From Balanoglossus misakiensis (lineage: Eukaryota; Hemichordata): 64,000 bases of DNA. Where the stretch lies: contig CM082591.2 of assembly GCA_040954595.2 (NCBI GenBank), forward strand, positions 2,604,001-2,668,000, read 5' to 3'. The notes beneath the pieces were generated by a model, which had not been told where the DNA came from, did no database searches, and saw only the letters and a list, made by a program, of their open reading frames with translations. Shown here one piece after another: positions 10,601-22,200 of this stretch. The translations under genes were made by a program, and so were the position numbers. Every line of letters begins with the position of its first letter. Position 1 is the stretch's first letter.

Positions 10601-13600
10601 CAGGGTCTGTAACAAAGTGGCCACTACATGTATATAGAGGTGGCCACTCACACAGATATGACTTGATTTAAAGAGAATGTTATCAATCAGCACTTACTTC
10701 AATGGAGGCTGTGTAAGGCCGCCATCAAGATCATTCTCCAGATGGAAAGCAGTTTTTGTAGTCACTGTTCCATCCACTATGACCACTCCATTGTTATCTA
10801 CTCCGTTCTTTGCCACGTCGTATCCATGAGGTGTGTTTCCAGGCTGATATGGTCTGTACGGATACTGGGAAAGGGGAATGCAGAAAGTGCATGGTAAATG
10901 ACAAGGAAAAAGAATAAAGAAATGGTTTCGGAAGTTATGGAATAAGGCAGTATAACTACATTAAAAACGTTACATACTCATAGTGTTGAAACTTCTCTCA
11001 ATGTATCTTTTCATGAAAGTTTTATTACCAATATCCCTTTCTGAAAGGTCAGTTGTATTTATTTATCATGTGCGGCAGCCTAAACACTGACTCCTACCTT
11101 CTGTTTAAAATGTATAATCTTTAGCGTATCTGGATCAATATCTGTATCCCTCTTCTTCTGCATCAGCATACAACAACAACAACAGACGCAGAGGAAAATG
11201 ATGAAGAAAGGTACCAGAACCGCGGCGATGATCCAGAGGTTGCTAGACGACGCTGGAGGTGCCACTGTGGTTGGATTCATCATCCCATTGTACGCTGTAA
11301 AGGATAAAAGACGATTTACGAAACGAAGCTACCAGTTTTCTTTTTCGTCATCTCATCAAAAGTTCAGGTAATGTGTCTGCCATCAGATAGGAAAAAAATT
11401 CCATAAAACAATTGTCTCACAGGCCGCTGATTGCCTTAAGCGCTTGTGCGTAATTTCGTGCATTTGCGTAATTTCGTGTGTACAAACATAACATCATTAT
11501 TTGACTGGATTGGTGGTATATAATATGATTTGATTCATCACTCACATTTGATCTCTGTTTCAACGGGATAATTCAAAAACACGGTCAATTCTTGCAGAGT
11601 CAGTCTGCCGTAGACTGCTGCTGAGGTATAGGAATCGACTTTTGTGTACTTGGTCCCGCCTTCTGTGACATAAAACACAACTCGGACACTGGTGGGTGTG
11701 GTGACATCCCTAATTTGATCTATCATCTACGACATTATGAGAAAAAAATTATGATGTAAATAAAAAGGACATAACATTTGATACATGACAGGGCAAATAC
11801 AATTTCAAATTTCATCACTTCGCAACTCCCGGAGTTGACGCGAGATGTGGTTTGAGCGCCCCCTTAAGACTAGGTTTGGTAACACTTTGTTTTTCTGTGC
11901 ATTTGTACGAAGCACAACATATGTGTAATATGAATTTATTCTTTTGAGATGTTAGCATGTAATGTGTTGAAAACCTCATAGAACAGTAAAATAACTATTA
12001 AACTTCAAACGTATTTTGTATCATTTGGCAATTATTAAACAAGTAAATTTTATCATAATTGAAAATATACCTGTACTGTGTAACTTCCGTGAGAAGTTGC
12101 TCTTTTCTTCCGTCTGTCTATCACCAACGGATTGATGTCTGGATCCAGCTGTGCTAACAGTTGCTGGATTTCCCGGTTTTCCTGAGACTCCCTTCGTTTT
12201 CCCTCGTTGTACGCTTCCGCGAAGCCTTGCTCCAGTTCAATGATGAATAGTACATCTTTAAGGTCTTGGCTTGTAGGAACTGTCAGTACTGGGGAAACCA
12301 AAGAAATATTGTAGGTAAAATTGGGCTGGTTAGGTTATTGGTACCATACAACTATTTATAGGAATTTGATTTTTCACAGTAGTGATAAGTACAGTACCAC
12401 ATAAGAAGAGACTCACAAATTTGAATTGTGTGCAGAAGATGTGTGAGGATGAATTAACCTTACCTGTGGCTAACCAGTAATTCTGTGTCAACAGTCCCTT
12501 TTCCAGAGTCCAGTATTGGATTCCCGGAGTGGTGCTTGGAATGGTCGTGGTGGGTTTCCGCGTCGTCGTGGCTGCGCGGGTCGTCCCTGGCAACAGAGTT
12601 GAACTCATGATGGGAATTGGGAGTGAAGGAGTTGGAGATATCAACTCTGAGGACAAGGTCAATGAACTCTGGCTTGAAAGTGCAGGTGTTAGTCCGGGAA
12701 TGATAGAAGTACTGGTTCCTACATCTAAACTTGCATTTGAAGTGAGTGATGCACCCGGCGGAAAAGATGAAGCTATTTGCACCAGAGTTTCTGAAGCTGT
12801 AAGCATCGGAGCAAGACTTTCGGTAGGTATTACAGGTAGCGGGGGCGAGTTTGAGCTTGAGAAAGTACTGCGGTGTGATGATAGCGGAGTGCTGAAGGTA
12901 GACTCGCTCGGCATGAGAGTATCTGTGGCAGAAATGAAATTAGTTGTTTGCAGAACACCTGGTGAGCTTGAATCTTGAGTGATTGATGATTGGATGAGCG
13001 AGAGAAAGCTGCTTTCTGATTGGCTGACACCGTCACCTACACCCATGCTTATGTGAACTCTTAGATCAACTGGTATACTTGTTAAGGATGCACTGCTTTT
13101 TAAGGAGATGTCTGATTGGTTGACTGTGGGGTTGTGCTGTTGGTATGTGCTGTAACTGCCAATGAGATTGCTGGTTTCTGTGCTTGCAGAGAATTCGTCA
13201 AAAGCTTGAGGTGTCGAAGACACGGAAGGTGTTTCTAACAAGCTAGGTGTTGGCATGGCGATGCTTGGTGTTGACATGTTGCTGTTTAGTGATGGCATAG
13301 CAATGGTTGGCATGGTGATGCTTGGTGATGGCATAGCAATGCTTGATGTTGGCGTGATGATGATGCTGGTTTGTGAAGTTGTTGCTGTGGTGATGATTGC
13401 TTCAATGTGTGATGGTGCAATAGGCAGTGCAGTGCCTTGCAGTGATATGCTAGTTCTTGCAAATGATTCGGATGCATGCACGGTTGATATCTGTGAGATT
13501 GTGCTCAGAGCTGGTCCAAACAGACCAGTGGAATGCGAGTTTGTATATCTGTTTGAGTCTGTGCCGGAAGAATGATGATGATGATGAACTTCCGACTTTG

Positions 13601-15541
13601 AAATCGGCGTTAGAGGCGCAGAGATTGAAGGCAAGCTGATAACATTGAGCAGTGGATCAACACTGCTTGTCTCGTCCACCACTGATCGATTTGAGTTATG
13701 AGTGCTTGTTAATGTAGCATTGCTGTCTGTGACATTGTGCAGTGGTGTTATAGCAGTGCTGTGCTCCCATGTTAAAGCACGTGTGGACATGCTGTCTGTG
13801 GCTATGTGCTCCCATGTTAAGGCTGGTGTAGTGTCACTGTCTGTGGTTATATCAGACAGATTCAATTCTGAAAAAATTCAAGGAAATCAAAATAAAACTG
13901 GCCATATGTAAAAATAATTTCCATTGCTGTTATTGTGTTAGATAAAATGTTACCTGAATGAGAAATCACATGGAAATATTATGTTTATCAAATTCAATAT
14001 GTAAATTGCAGTGCATGAATAACAATATATCTTTTGTAATTATTAAACTGCAAGGTGCATACATAAAACACATCATCAACTGTTGAAGTCTTGAGTAAGA
14101 ATTAAGAGCTTGGGAAGCAAGTGTCCACTAATGCATATATACATCAAGCACACATACATGCACTGTACAGACTTGTGTGAATGAAACTTTAACCTATACA
14201 CCCCCTTCTCTTGGATTCTGATCCACGGAGACAATAATCCATACAACATTCATTTGTCTGTTACAGACACTGGATATACAGTACTTTCATATGCAGAAAT
14301 TCCCTTGGGCTGATATGGTTCGCAGGATGTACACAGCATGATGATATGCGATTAGATATTGTGATCATTATTTGAATTAAAAGCTTTTAAAGTTATTGCT
14401 TTGTATGATGCAAAGAGGAGGTCATCTGATGTAATATACGTCTGTCTTATAATGGTTGTCAGGATACATGTCGTGCATAGATACTAGAGGAGTCAGTCAG
14501 ATGTAGATACTAATATCCGGTCTGTGTTAACTTGATACGGTTGAACTCACAAGACACCGGGCATGATTATCCCATCATGTTGGAGAGGGTATTTTTTCTG
14601 TCACAGCATGACAGAAATAATAATCATTTTGGGAAGTGGTTCGGAGTGGTTCCGTGAGAGATGGAAATGCCACATATTGCCCTGTCAAATGTAGTGCATC
14701 ATTTTTGTTATTTTCACATGTACTTTATTTTGTTTTAATTCTAGACCAAGATGACATAATTTCAAGTAGAGTATTGTGAAGCTGCAAACTCAGGATCTGT
14801 ACAGTATGCCCGTGTGATTCAAATGCAACATTTTTGTGGGAGCTTTTCTGGTGAGTTTCCAGCAGGTAAGGTCAAAAATGCCTATTTCAAAATGTAATAA
14901 AATATTACATTAATAAAATTGCCAAAATCGGATAAGACTAGTATAGTACACTATAAAGTGAAAAAGTGTGATTCCCTAAATGTTTTGCGCCCATAAATCC
15001 CTCCTAAAATCATTTTATTAAAAAAACTATTTGGATTCTGTAATCAACTACATAAAACAGTAGTAGATTGCGCGGTCATAAATGAACGGGAAAAGTTTAC
15101 AAAGTTCTTCCAAGAAAAAAAAAGTTTGGGAAGAAAGGTCAGCTATATTTACCATATATGGCGCGTGCATTTGCATGGTTTCAATTCATTTGCATTGTAA
15201 ATAGAAATTGACGTGGCTTTCGTAGAAGCAATATTTAAAACAATATAAATGCATATGCATATTATTTAAAAGGTCAAGGGGATTTTCCGACCCCAAGGAA
15301 CTTGACGTTTGTCCAACCGCCGGTGAAGCACAATTTTTAAATCACATATCACGTTGTGATATCGACACAAATCTTTCCAATACTTACCGTCTGTCACTTG
15401 CACGGTTGAATATAGTTGACTAGGCGGTGGTTGCACTGTCTGGGATTTTAATCCCGGAATCTGGAAACACATCGCGAGGAAAAGGGTTGGTACGAGCCCT
15501 AGCACCCAAACTTGGCGTCCATCCGTTGCCATAACGTGCAT
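7642..15541 (-). CDS. Mucin-like single-pass membrane protein, KIAA1549/UPF0606-like, 13 exons
   Basis: Exons in transcript order: 15541-15388, 13867-12464, 12288-12071, 11726-11546, 11294-11098, 10864-10698, 10388-10226, 10127-10042, 9903-9846, 9579-9421, 9034-9012, 8824-8692, 8331-7642. Every junction is GT-AG and all phases agree, giving 1210 residues. ATG at 15532 is an alternative start with a better context. Residues 11-26 are a signal peptide core. Residues 52-519, one 1404-bp exon, are Ser/Thr/Pro-rich and mucin-like, with a His5 run. Residues 520-652 look like an SEA-type module containing the furin-like site R579-K-K-R582. Residues 673-697 form the transmembrane helix ending in five cysteines. 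The cytoplasmic part has DPDTLKIIHFKQK just after the membrane, a strongly basic run at about 836-848 and a hydrophilic tail. This order, and the juxtamembrane motif, recall KIAA1549/KIAA1549L, whose function is poorly known. The gene model is firm; the family assignment is from memory and moderate. Confidence 0.85.
8430..8675 (+). mobile_element. 3' end of a 5'-truncated non-LTR retrotransposon (LINE)
   Basis: In the last intron of the membrane-protein gene (8332-8691), in antisense orientation, the plus strand reads an open frame GGRAFSHAAPKLWNSLP, continuing IRQAPSLSIFKKRLKTHYF and ending in TGA at about 8602. This is the typical C-terminal tail following the reverse transcriptase of CR1/L2/Jockey-type LINEs. 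It is followed by a short 3' region with TGGCGCTATACAAATTT and a TGATT-type end at about 8675, also typical of these elements. Only the last 50 or so codons remain, so the copy cannot move by itself. Confidence 0.8.
8853..8940 (+). repeat. Palindromic dispersed repeat (MITE-like), copy 1
   Basis: An 88-bp element bounded by TTAACCGTTTCATC and its near complement GGTGAAAGGGTTAA, with the core GGTCCAACCTTACCATAGAA. It lies in the intron just upstream of the exon ending at 8824 (gene on minus). Four relatives occur in this window. Confidence 0.75.
9244..9258. repeat. GA dinucleotide repeat
   Basis: A short run of GA dinucleotides in an intron of the membrane-protein gene. Confidence 0.7.
10503..10655 (+). 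repeat. Dispersed repeat family 2, copy 1
   Basis: About 150 bp in an intron of the membrane-protein gene, with landmarks AGTCAAGGGACTTT, TAGACAGGTGGCC, GGACAGGTC and AAGTGGCCACT. A second copy in the same orientation lies at 51289-51420. No coding capacity. Confidence 0.7.
13240..13350 (-). repeat. Short tandem peptide repeats in the mucin-like exon
   Basis: Within the 1404-bp mucin-like exon, a degenerate unit encoding variants of SIAMPSPSI / TIAMPSLNS / SIAMPTPSL is repeated about four times. The underlying DNA is repeated as well (variants of GGCATAGCAATGCTTGG on the plus strand). Such Ser/Thr/Pro repeats are usual in O-glycosylated stalks. Confidence 0.7.
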
Positions 15542-16100
15542 GACAACTGTAAACTAACACCCGGTAACGACTATCGTTTCACGATCGCTGCCTCTAGTAA
15601 AAACATGGTGATCTCTGTCGAATCTCGGCGATTTCTGTCTTCATATTGGTTCTGGGTGATCTCTACATGTTGTATTATCTATTCGATCTTGCAACAATAC
15701 AGTGAGAGAAGGCACAATCTCGTTAAAATAAACGTAAACAATCGAGTACGATATTTCTAACCGATCACCTATGGAACATACCCAGCTATTTGACCTGTTG
15801 ATTGATATTTAAATTTCTCGTTCCTTATTTGGGTATATGGTGCATTGCGTGTAGGGAACGCCCTTTAAACGCGCAATGGACATAATCTGTCTTTCGTTTA
15901 TTATTTTCGAAGTACAATCAAATGAGATACAAAAAATGTCAGACTCAATATGTTGAAATGGTTCTTACACGCACTTTGTGGGATTTTTGAATTCACATAG
16001 TAATAAAACTGACGTGTTAATACAATGCCTTCCCTTTTATGTAATAGTTTCTTCCAGAGGGGAGGAGTCTGGGAGACATTCTCAAACATGGCGGTCTGTA
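15542..16100. promoter_or_regulatory. Candidate bidirectional promoter
   Basis: This interval lies between the start codon of the minus-strand membrane-protein gene (15541) and a candidate plus-strand first exon ending at 16220. CpG dinucleotides are more common near both ends than in neighbouring DNA. AACATGGCGG at 16085-16094 matches the YY1 consensus in plus orientation, which in animal promoters usually lies just downstream of the start site. Inference from sequence and gene layout only. Confidence 0.45.
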
Positions 16101-16220
16101 TCCACGCGTACTAGAGTTGACATTGGAGGTTCCCCCAGTCTACGATAGTTTTGGCCGAGTTTCCGGTGTTGTAAGGATTTGGGATTAACGAGTGTGGACA
16201 GAGCACTGAGGTCTTACTTG
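16070..16220 (+). other. Candidate noncoding first exon
   Basis: A CpG-containing stretch starting near a YY1-like ATGGCGG and ending at a consensus donor, TTG then GTAAGTG (16221 on). No long open frame crosses it, so it would be 5' UTR. The next plausible plus-strand partner is the polybromo-like gene at 51.55 kb, which would imply a first intron of about 35 kb. It could instead belong to an unrecognised or noncoding transcript. Confidence 0.4.
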
Positions 16221-19200
16221 GTAAGTGTCTTGGACTTTTAAAATGTTTTCTTTATATGAAAAAGCGTGGTATTTTGCCAACGTTTCCACCTTGAAATGGA
16301 CATTCTGTGCGTGTGTGTACGTACTGAAATGGACATATTCATCGGACCGCAGTAAACAATGGGATTCATTCATAAGTGTGACCCTCACGCGAGCATTTGT
16401 CGATTTCCCGTTTGTTTTGGACCGGTCGCATTTATGGACAGAATACCCTGCGAAAACGTGATATGTGTTTTCAGAAAGGGGGTGTTTCCAGTAGTAATTT
16501 TCGCGGAACAACTTTTGGTTTCGAGTGGAACCATACAGGCTACAGGCTTCAAATGGACTTCTTCTGATAGCATAGCATGTACTCAACTTCTTTTGTTAGG
16601 GCGGTGTTCATAACTGAGTGAGTGTGAATGCGAGGCAGGTGCATGTATGATTACATTTGTAGCGATCCCTGAAAAATGTGAGGAAAACCTCCACGGTGTA
16701 CATACTTAAAAAAAATTATATATGAACAAATCTTCGTACAGTATATAATATCCAGACTAGTACAAAAAGCAGCATACCTTTTCAATTGAATAAAAGAAGT
16801 TTTTCTCGCCATTGTAGAATCTTGTATAATTAAATGGGTGTGAAGTTGGCAATTATCTAAGCACAAAAGAATTCTGTGCTTTGTTTCATAGATTTCATTA
16901 ACAAAAGGTGTGCTGTGGCTTGTAGCAAGACCATTGCAGTGGGGTTATATATAGAGATATTTACTCTGTTACATTTTTGGGTGAACCTCTTCTGAAGTGT
17001 TTGACAATTGAATGTTGTGCATGTGGACTGATGTTAATAGTCTACAAACCTGTTTGTAGAACATGAAAAAAAGCCAAGATTCTAGACTAATGGACTGTGT
17101 ACTTTGATCTGTTGAATTAAAACTGCAAACAAATGTTCTAACCATCTGGTCGTGCCTAATCTGATAGGTGACTAAACTATTGAGGCCCTTTTGGGGTAAA
17201 AATCGCAAAGACCAAACAGAAACTTCCTGTGGATTTTCACAGGAGCGAAAGAAACAAACACGACATCCGTTTACTATTCTAAAGTAGGAAAAAACAAAGG
17301 AAACAGTGTAGCGATACTGTGAAGAAACAGTATTTGAGAGGAACTTCAAAAGACATCATATGTGTGTTACTTACAATACAATGACTCAAAATGAAAACAG
17401 TCTCTGAGTCAGTGGTCTTTGGCCTTGACTAACATATATGAGCACGAGATGGCTAAGTACGTCCATGGTCATTATATATAAACGATGACCCATTGAAGAA
17501 AATTGAGATGCTTTTGATGTAAACCAGTGTAATACACCAAAACAAATATTACTCATCTTGTCGCAAATCTTTGAAAAGTACAAAAATAAATTGCTTAAAA
17601 TGTTCCAGTGCTAAGTGGCTGTACATGTAGGTAAAGTATGTTTTTAGGGCACTGTACAATCCCCCTATAATTATCAAACAAAAGCTCCCAAAGTAATTTA
17701 TTGCTTTTTGCTGTTAAGCAGGTTACAATAATATAAATATACCATTTTAAAACTGATATATTGTCCTTGTTACAAAAATAGTAAATGCAAAAGCCTGTAC
17801 TGATAAAGTTCAAACCATATGTGATACTGTTTTTAGTTAGATAGATAGTTTCCAATAACCCAATGTGTTCCAGTACAGTATCAGATAGCCAACTGCTACA
17901 GATAAAACACAAAAGAAGAAGGAACTAAAGTGGGCAAAAATACTTAAGTTTGTTGACGAGCTAGAATACATAGAAAAGACTGACTTATGAGTTGGTGAAT
18001 TTGAGTTAAAACTCGTGGGATTCTTTATATGACTGGGGTTGAATCAGACGAAGTGAATGATACAATGTTGAGCTTTGTCGAGAAGAAGTTTAGGATGATT
18101 AAGAGACCCATTGCAGAAAGCGACTGGCTGTAAATGTTTTTCAAGTACATTTATTTCCTTGTATTTAGTATAGCCTAGCATTGAAGATAGTGAGATAGCC
18201 CTTTTTATAAGGTACCAACCTGCGGTACTGGTTATGAGGGAAAAGGTTAATATTTAATAGTGTCTGTACCACAAATATGTGCTTTAAAGATACTTGGAGT
18301 GAAGAGGGTGATGGACACAAACATTGTACTAAGGCTATGCTATCATAAAAGCTCATTTGCATGGGGCTCAGGGAGGTATTGAATCCGTGCTGTGTCCATG
18401 TTTGGATCCTTCATTGCACTCGGCCTACTTCACTTTTATGTGGACACGTGCAAATCATCCAACAGCCTTTGTATAGCATTGCTGAAAACAGATCACATGC
18501 AGGGCCCCCCAACCGAGGCCATTTATGAATTCAACTGTCATTTGCAAGTGACTTCCAATTAATCAAGATCGAAGCATTCAATGGTGGTGACGGTATGATG
18601 TGAAATTGTCTGTATAACGCCTGGATATCATTTATCTAAGAAAAACTTCCAAGCTGAGCCAACAAAGCCATTGGGCGACCTTGGAAGACTGTTTAGCAAA
18701 TGCAAATTGCATCAGGAACCAGACATTGTTGTGAACATTTAAAGAAGTTTCACCGGAAATCAGTGTAAAGACCTATTTGGCTTTCTTGTATACCAGAAAT
18801 AGGCTACTTGACTAAAATAAATAGGCAGCTGTTCACTTCTTGTGCAAATTTTTCCAAGGTACCCAAATGTATGTGTGTTGTTTGGCAAACCTTATAAAAG
18901 TGCCAAAGCATGAACAAAGGCAAAATATCTTCCTTCAGGATTCAACTCAAAGGGATAATCCCATCTCAATGAATGGCTGAAGGTTTTCAACTGGAATGTT
19001 TCATATATCCCAGAATGATTGTTGTATAAACAACTTATGTCAGATATTTTTAGCTTCATTACTGTCATTTGTAAGATCTCTGTTTTGTGTGAAAGTTGGC
19101 ATTACACTGTAGGGGTCATGAAAGCGGCCAATATTGGGTGTGGATTCATGCCATATGGGAATGTATCAAATAAACATGTTATACCAGTGGTGCCAAAACT

Positions 19201-22200
19201 GCCCAGGTTAAGTAGATTAAGGTTGAGTTACTAGTTTAATATTACAGGTTTGTTTGAAGACATGGTTTCATGGGAAAGGGTCATAGGGTCAAAGGTCACA
19301 GTTAAGAAACAGCGTTCCCATAACCTGTATACATGGTTATGACACCCTTCAAAAGTATTTGTGTATGTATAGGGGAACTTTTGTCTTGTATATGTAGTGT
19401 CCATTGTTTTTCCTGATAGCTGTAACCCAGCAGGGTAGTATTACTAAGTGAATGCTCCAGTCCTGTTACATTACAGTAAATAGACCACATAAATCCTGAA
19501 TGAGGCACAACTTTTAGCCCCAAGGCACCACCCTGGGATTATCAACAAACTGTTTGTGTCAAAGAAACCGGTGAAATGTACCAGAAATACAATACCAGTT
19601 CCCAGACCAGACATTGCAAATGGTCTTTCTGTATAGTATACATGAGTTGTGTGTCAAAGGTCGGGTGTCTAATAGCTTTGCTTTGTTTATAGGGTAATGT
19701 GCTTGCCATAGCTTTGTGTGGTCTTTGTTCATTTCGGGATGTATTAAAGACGAAGAGATAAAGCATGTGCAGAATTATACATGTAGCTACATGTACATGT
19801 ATGGTTGCTGTGTGTTTTAATACTATTTTGATGGGTGATCACACTTTTAATCCACCAAAAGCTGTCCGTCAAAAATTCTGATTCACTTGTATAATCCTGT
19901 ATTAATTAAATTATTTGTATCAGATATATATAACACAAATTCCTGAACCAGACTTTGCATTGTATACTGAATTAATAAAATATATCAGAAGATTTGCAGA
20001 GAGAATAAGCTGGATAAACCCATGCTTTCCTTCAGCTGCTGACAGCTTGTGAGTTGAATTAACCATGAATTAAAAGTAGGGTGGAAGTGAAATTATCAAA
20101 ATGGGGTTTAAAAATACATCTGTCTGTGTTTTGTATCACTTTCCCCTGAAGGATCCCTCTAGACATTGAGAAGATTGAATCAAATAGTTTCAACTTTATA
20201 CCAGACAGGTTTATTATATGCCATGATATCTCAATTCCCCACAATCCAACAGTAGAGGGCGTTATCCAAGGCGAGATCTCCCCTTCAGTGCAGTGTACAT
20301 GTATTGTTGGAGAGCTAAGACAGCTGTGGTTTAAGCCATAAACTTTTTCAAGGCTGTTCTGTCACCCTGATTGAAATTCATTTATCATGTGATGTTTTTT
20401 TTCCCTCACTCAGATACATGTTTATGTCATGAAGAGGTCAGGCTTCTGCATATATATATATAGGAATGTAAACATGTCTCATCTTTCTGTAGTTATAATT
20501 AAGTACAAATATACACACATAAAATACTGATAAAGTGATTAGTTTACTTGGAGGACATGTCAAGGCAGGTATGGCACGAGAAAATTATAATCGTAGTGTA
20601 TGCATAACAGACTTTGTTATAATCGTCTGGGCTAAAGTTTCTGCTCTGGCTTATACACAGACACATGTATATTTATGCGCTACATGTACATTAAAAAATC
20701 CTGTGTATGTTGACTTGTGAAACCCTTGACATTCCAACATACAGTACATAATTGTACATGTACCTTCAGAAGTTGAAATAAAGAATGAGAGCTTATGCAT
20801 TGAACAAAGATCTTTAAAAACACGGAAAAAAAGTTACAGGTACAATTATACATCTGGTTTATCTGAGATGGCAGGGAGCCAGTGAATGATTGCTTCAATT
20901 GTTTGAGAACCCATAGAGTGACATATAATCACCTATAAAGCCCTACAGGCTACAGTTCATTGCAACCTTGTATAGGACATTGGTAACCTAACATTGCATG
21001 TAACACGTCCGTGCCCTTCACAAGTTGACCTACTGGTCAAGGCTATGAAGAACATGTACTATGGTTTTATGGTACATATACCAGTTGACAATCACGGAAG
21101 AGTTCACGGCCAAATTATTTTTCATAATCTGAATCATCCTTTCAATTATAATAAAGTTGCAGGGGTGTTCTTTTGAGTTTCATGCTTGCTATGTTACTTG
21201 CTGAGAAAAGCGTTCACATAGATCGAATAAAAAATATAATATAGTCACTAATTGGCGCAACATTTTGCAGTTCAACCATATCTTTGGGTAATCTGCTTCA
21301 TTTAATTACATGTATCAGTGAATTATTATATTATGGAGAGAGACTCAGACCTGGCTATACTAGGTCAAGTAAAGGCCAATTTTCCAGAGAGGTAGCGTTG
21401 GAGGAAAACTTGACAAAATTAAGTATTTTTGTCAGACACCAAACTTTTGATGTCCCTGCTTTTGTAAAGACAGAGAGCATCGGTAAATGAAAGGGGAAAC
21501 CCCTGTAGTAGCCCCTGTCCTTTTGTCTGATTGATTTACTATACCAAGGAGGAAGTCTGGTAGTTGGGTAACAAATTATCATGGTGTATGTACCACATAC
21601 TAGTATGTTCTCTTCCCAGATTAAAAAAGTTTAGGTATGAATCAATCAAAGATACCGGTAACTGCAAAAAAAGATAGACTTTATCTTTGCGATATGATGG
21701 TCCAGTTAGAAAAAGGGAAGTGGAATTAGTACTCTTAAAAATTGAGCATAAAAGTATTAATACTTCTAAGTTCTTTATATAAATTTGGTTTGTAGAACGT
21801 GTATGACGGAAGAATAAAACATTTCCATCAATCTTGCCTTGGGTAAGATATCTGTAATGAATATTAAAAATTACCATAGTGTCAAGGCTATATTGCACAA
21901 TACACGAAACCTCCCATGATTCAATCTGTTAAAAGTACATACAGAGATCAAGACTCGAAGTGTTGCAAGAATGGCAGATTTATTTTCTTGTCAATATTTT
22001 TCTTTGAATACCGTATTCTACATGTAATGTTTTGAATAATAATCACTGGCTCTTTATAAACAGAGGCCAGATAAACATTGACATTTAGGGAATGCTTTGA
22101 CCATACATTTTTGACCTACACACAGAGGTCTATGTAAGACAAGTAGAAATAATTATATTTCTTTGCCTACACAGTAGCACATGGCGTTTGGTCAACTAAC

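Noticed and set aside
13863-13865. TTG as start of the large mucin-like frame
   Set aside because: It is internal: a pyrimidine-rich acceptor precedes 13867, and the signal-peptide exon at 15388-15541 joins in phase.
12529-13911. Plus-strand open frames of 149 and 106 codons
   Set aside because: They lie antisense to the mucin-like exon, whose biased Ser/Thr codons leave the opposite strand open.
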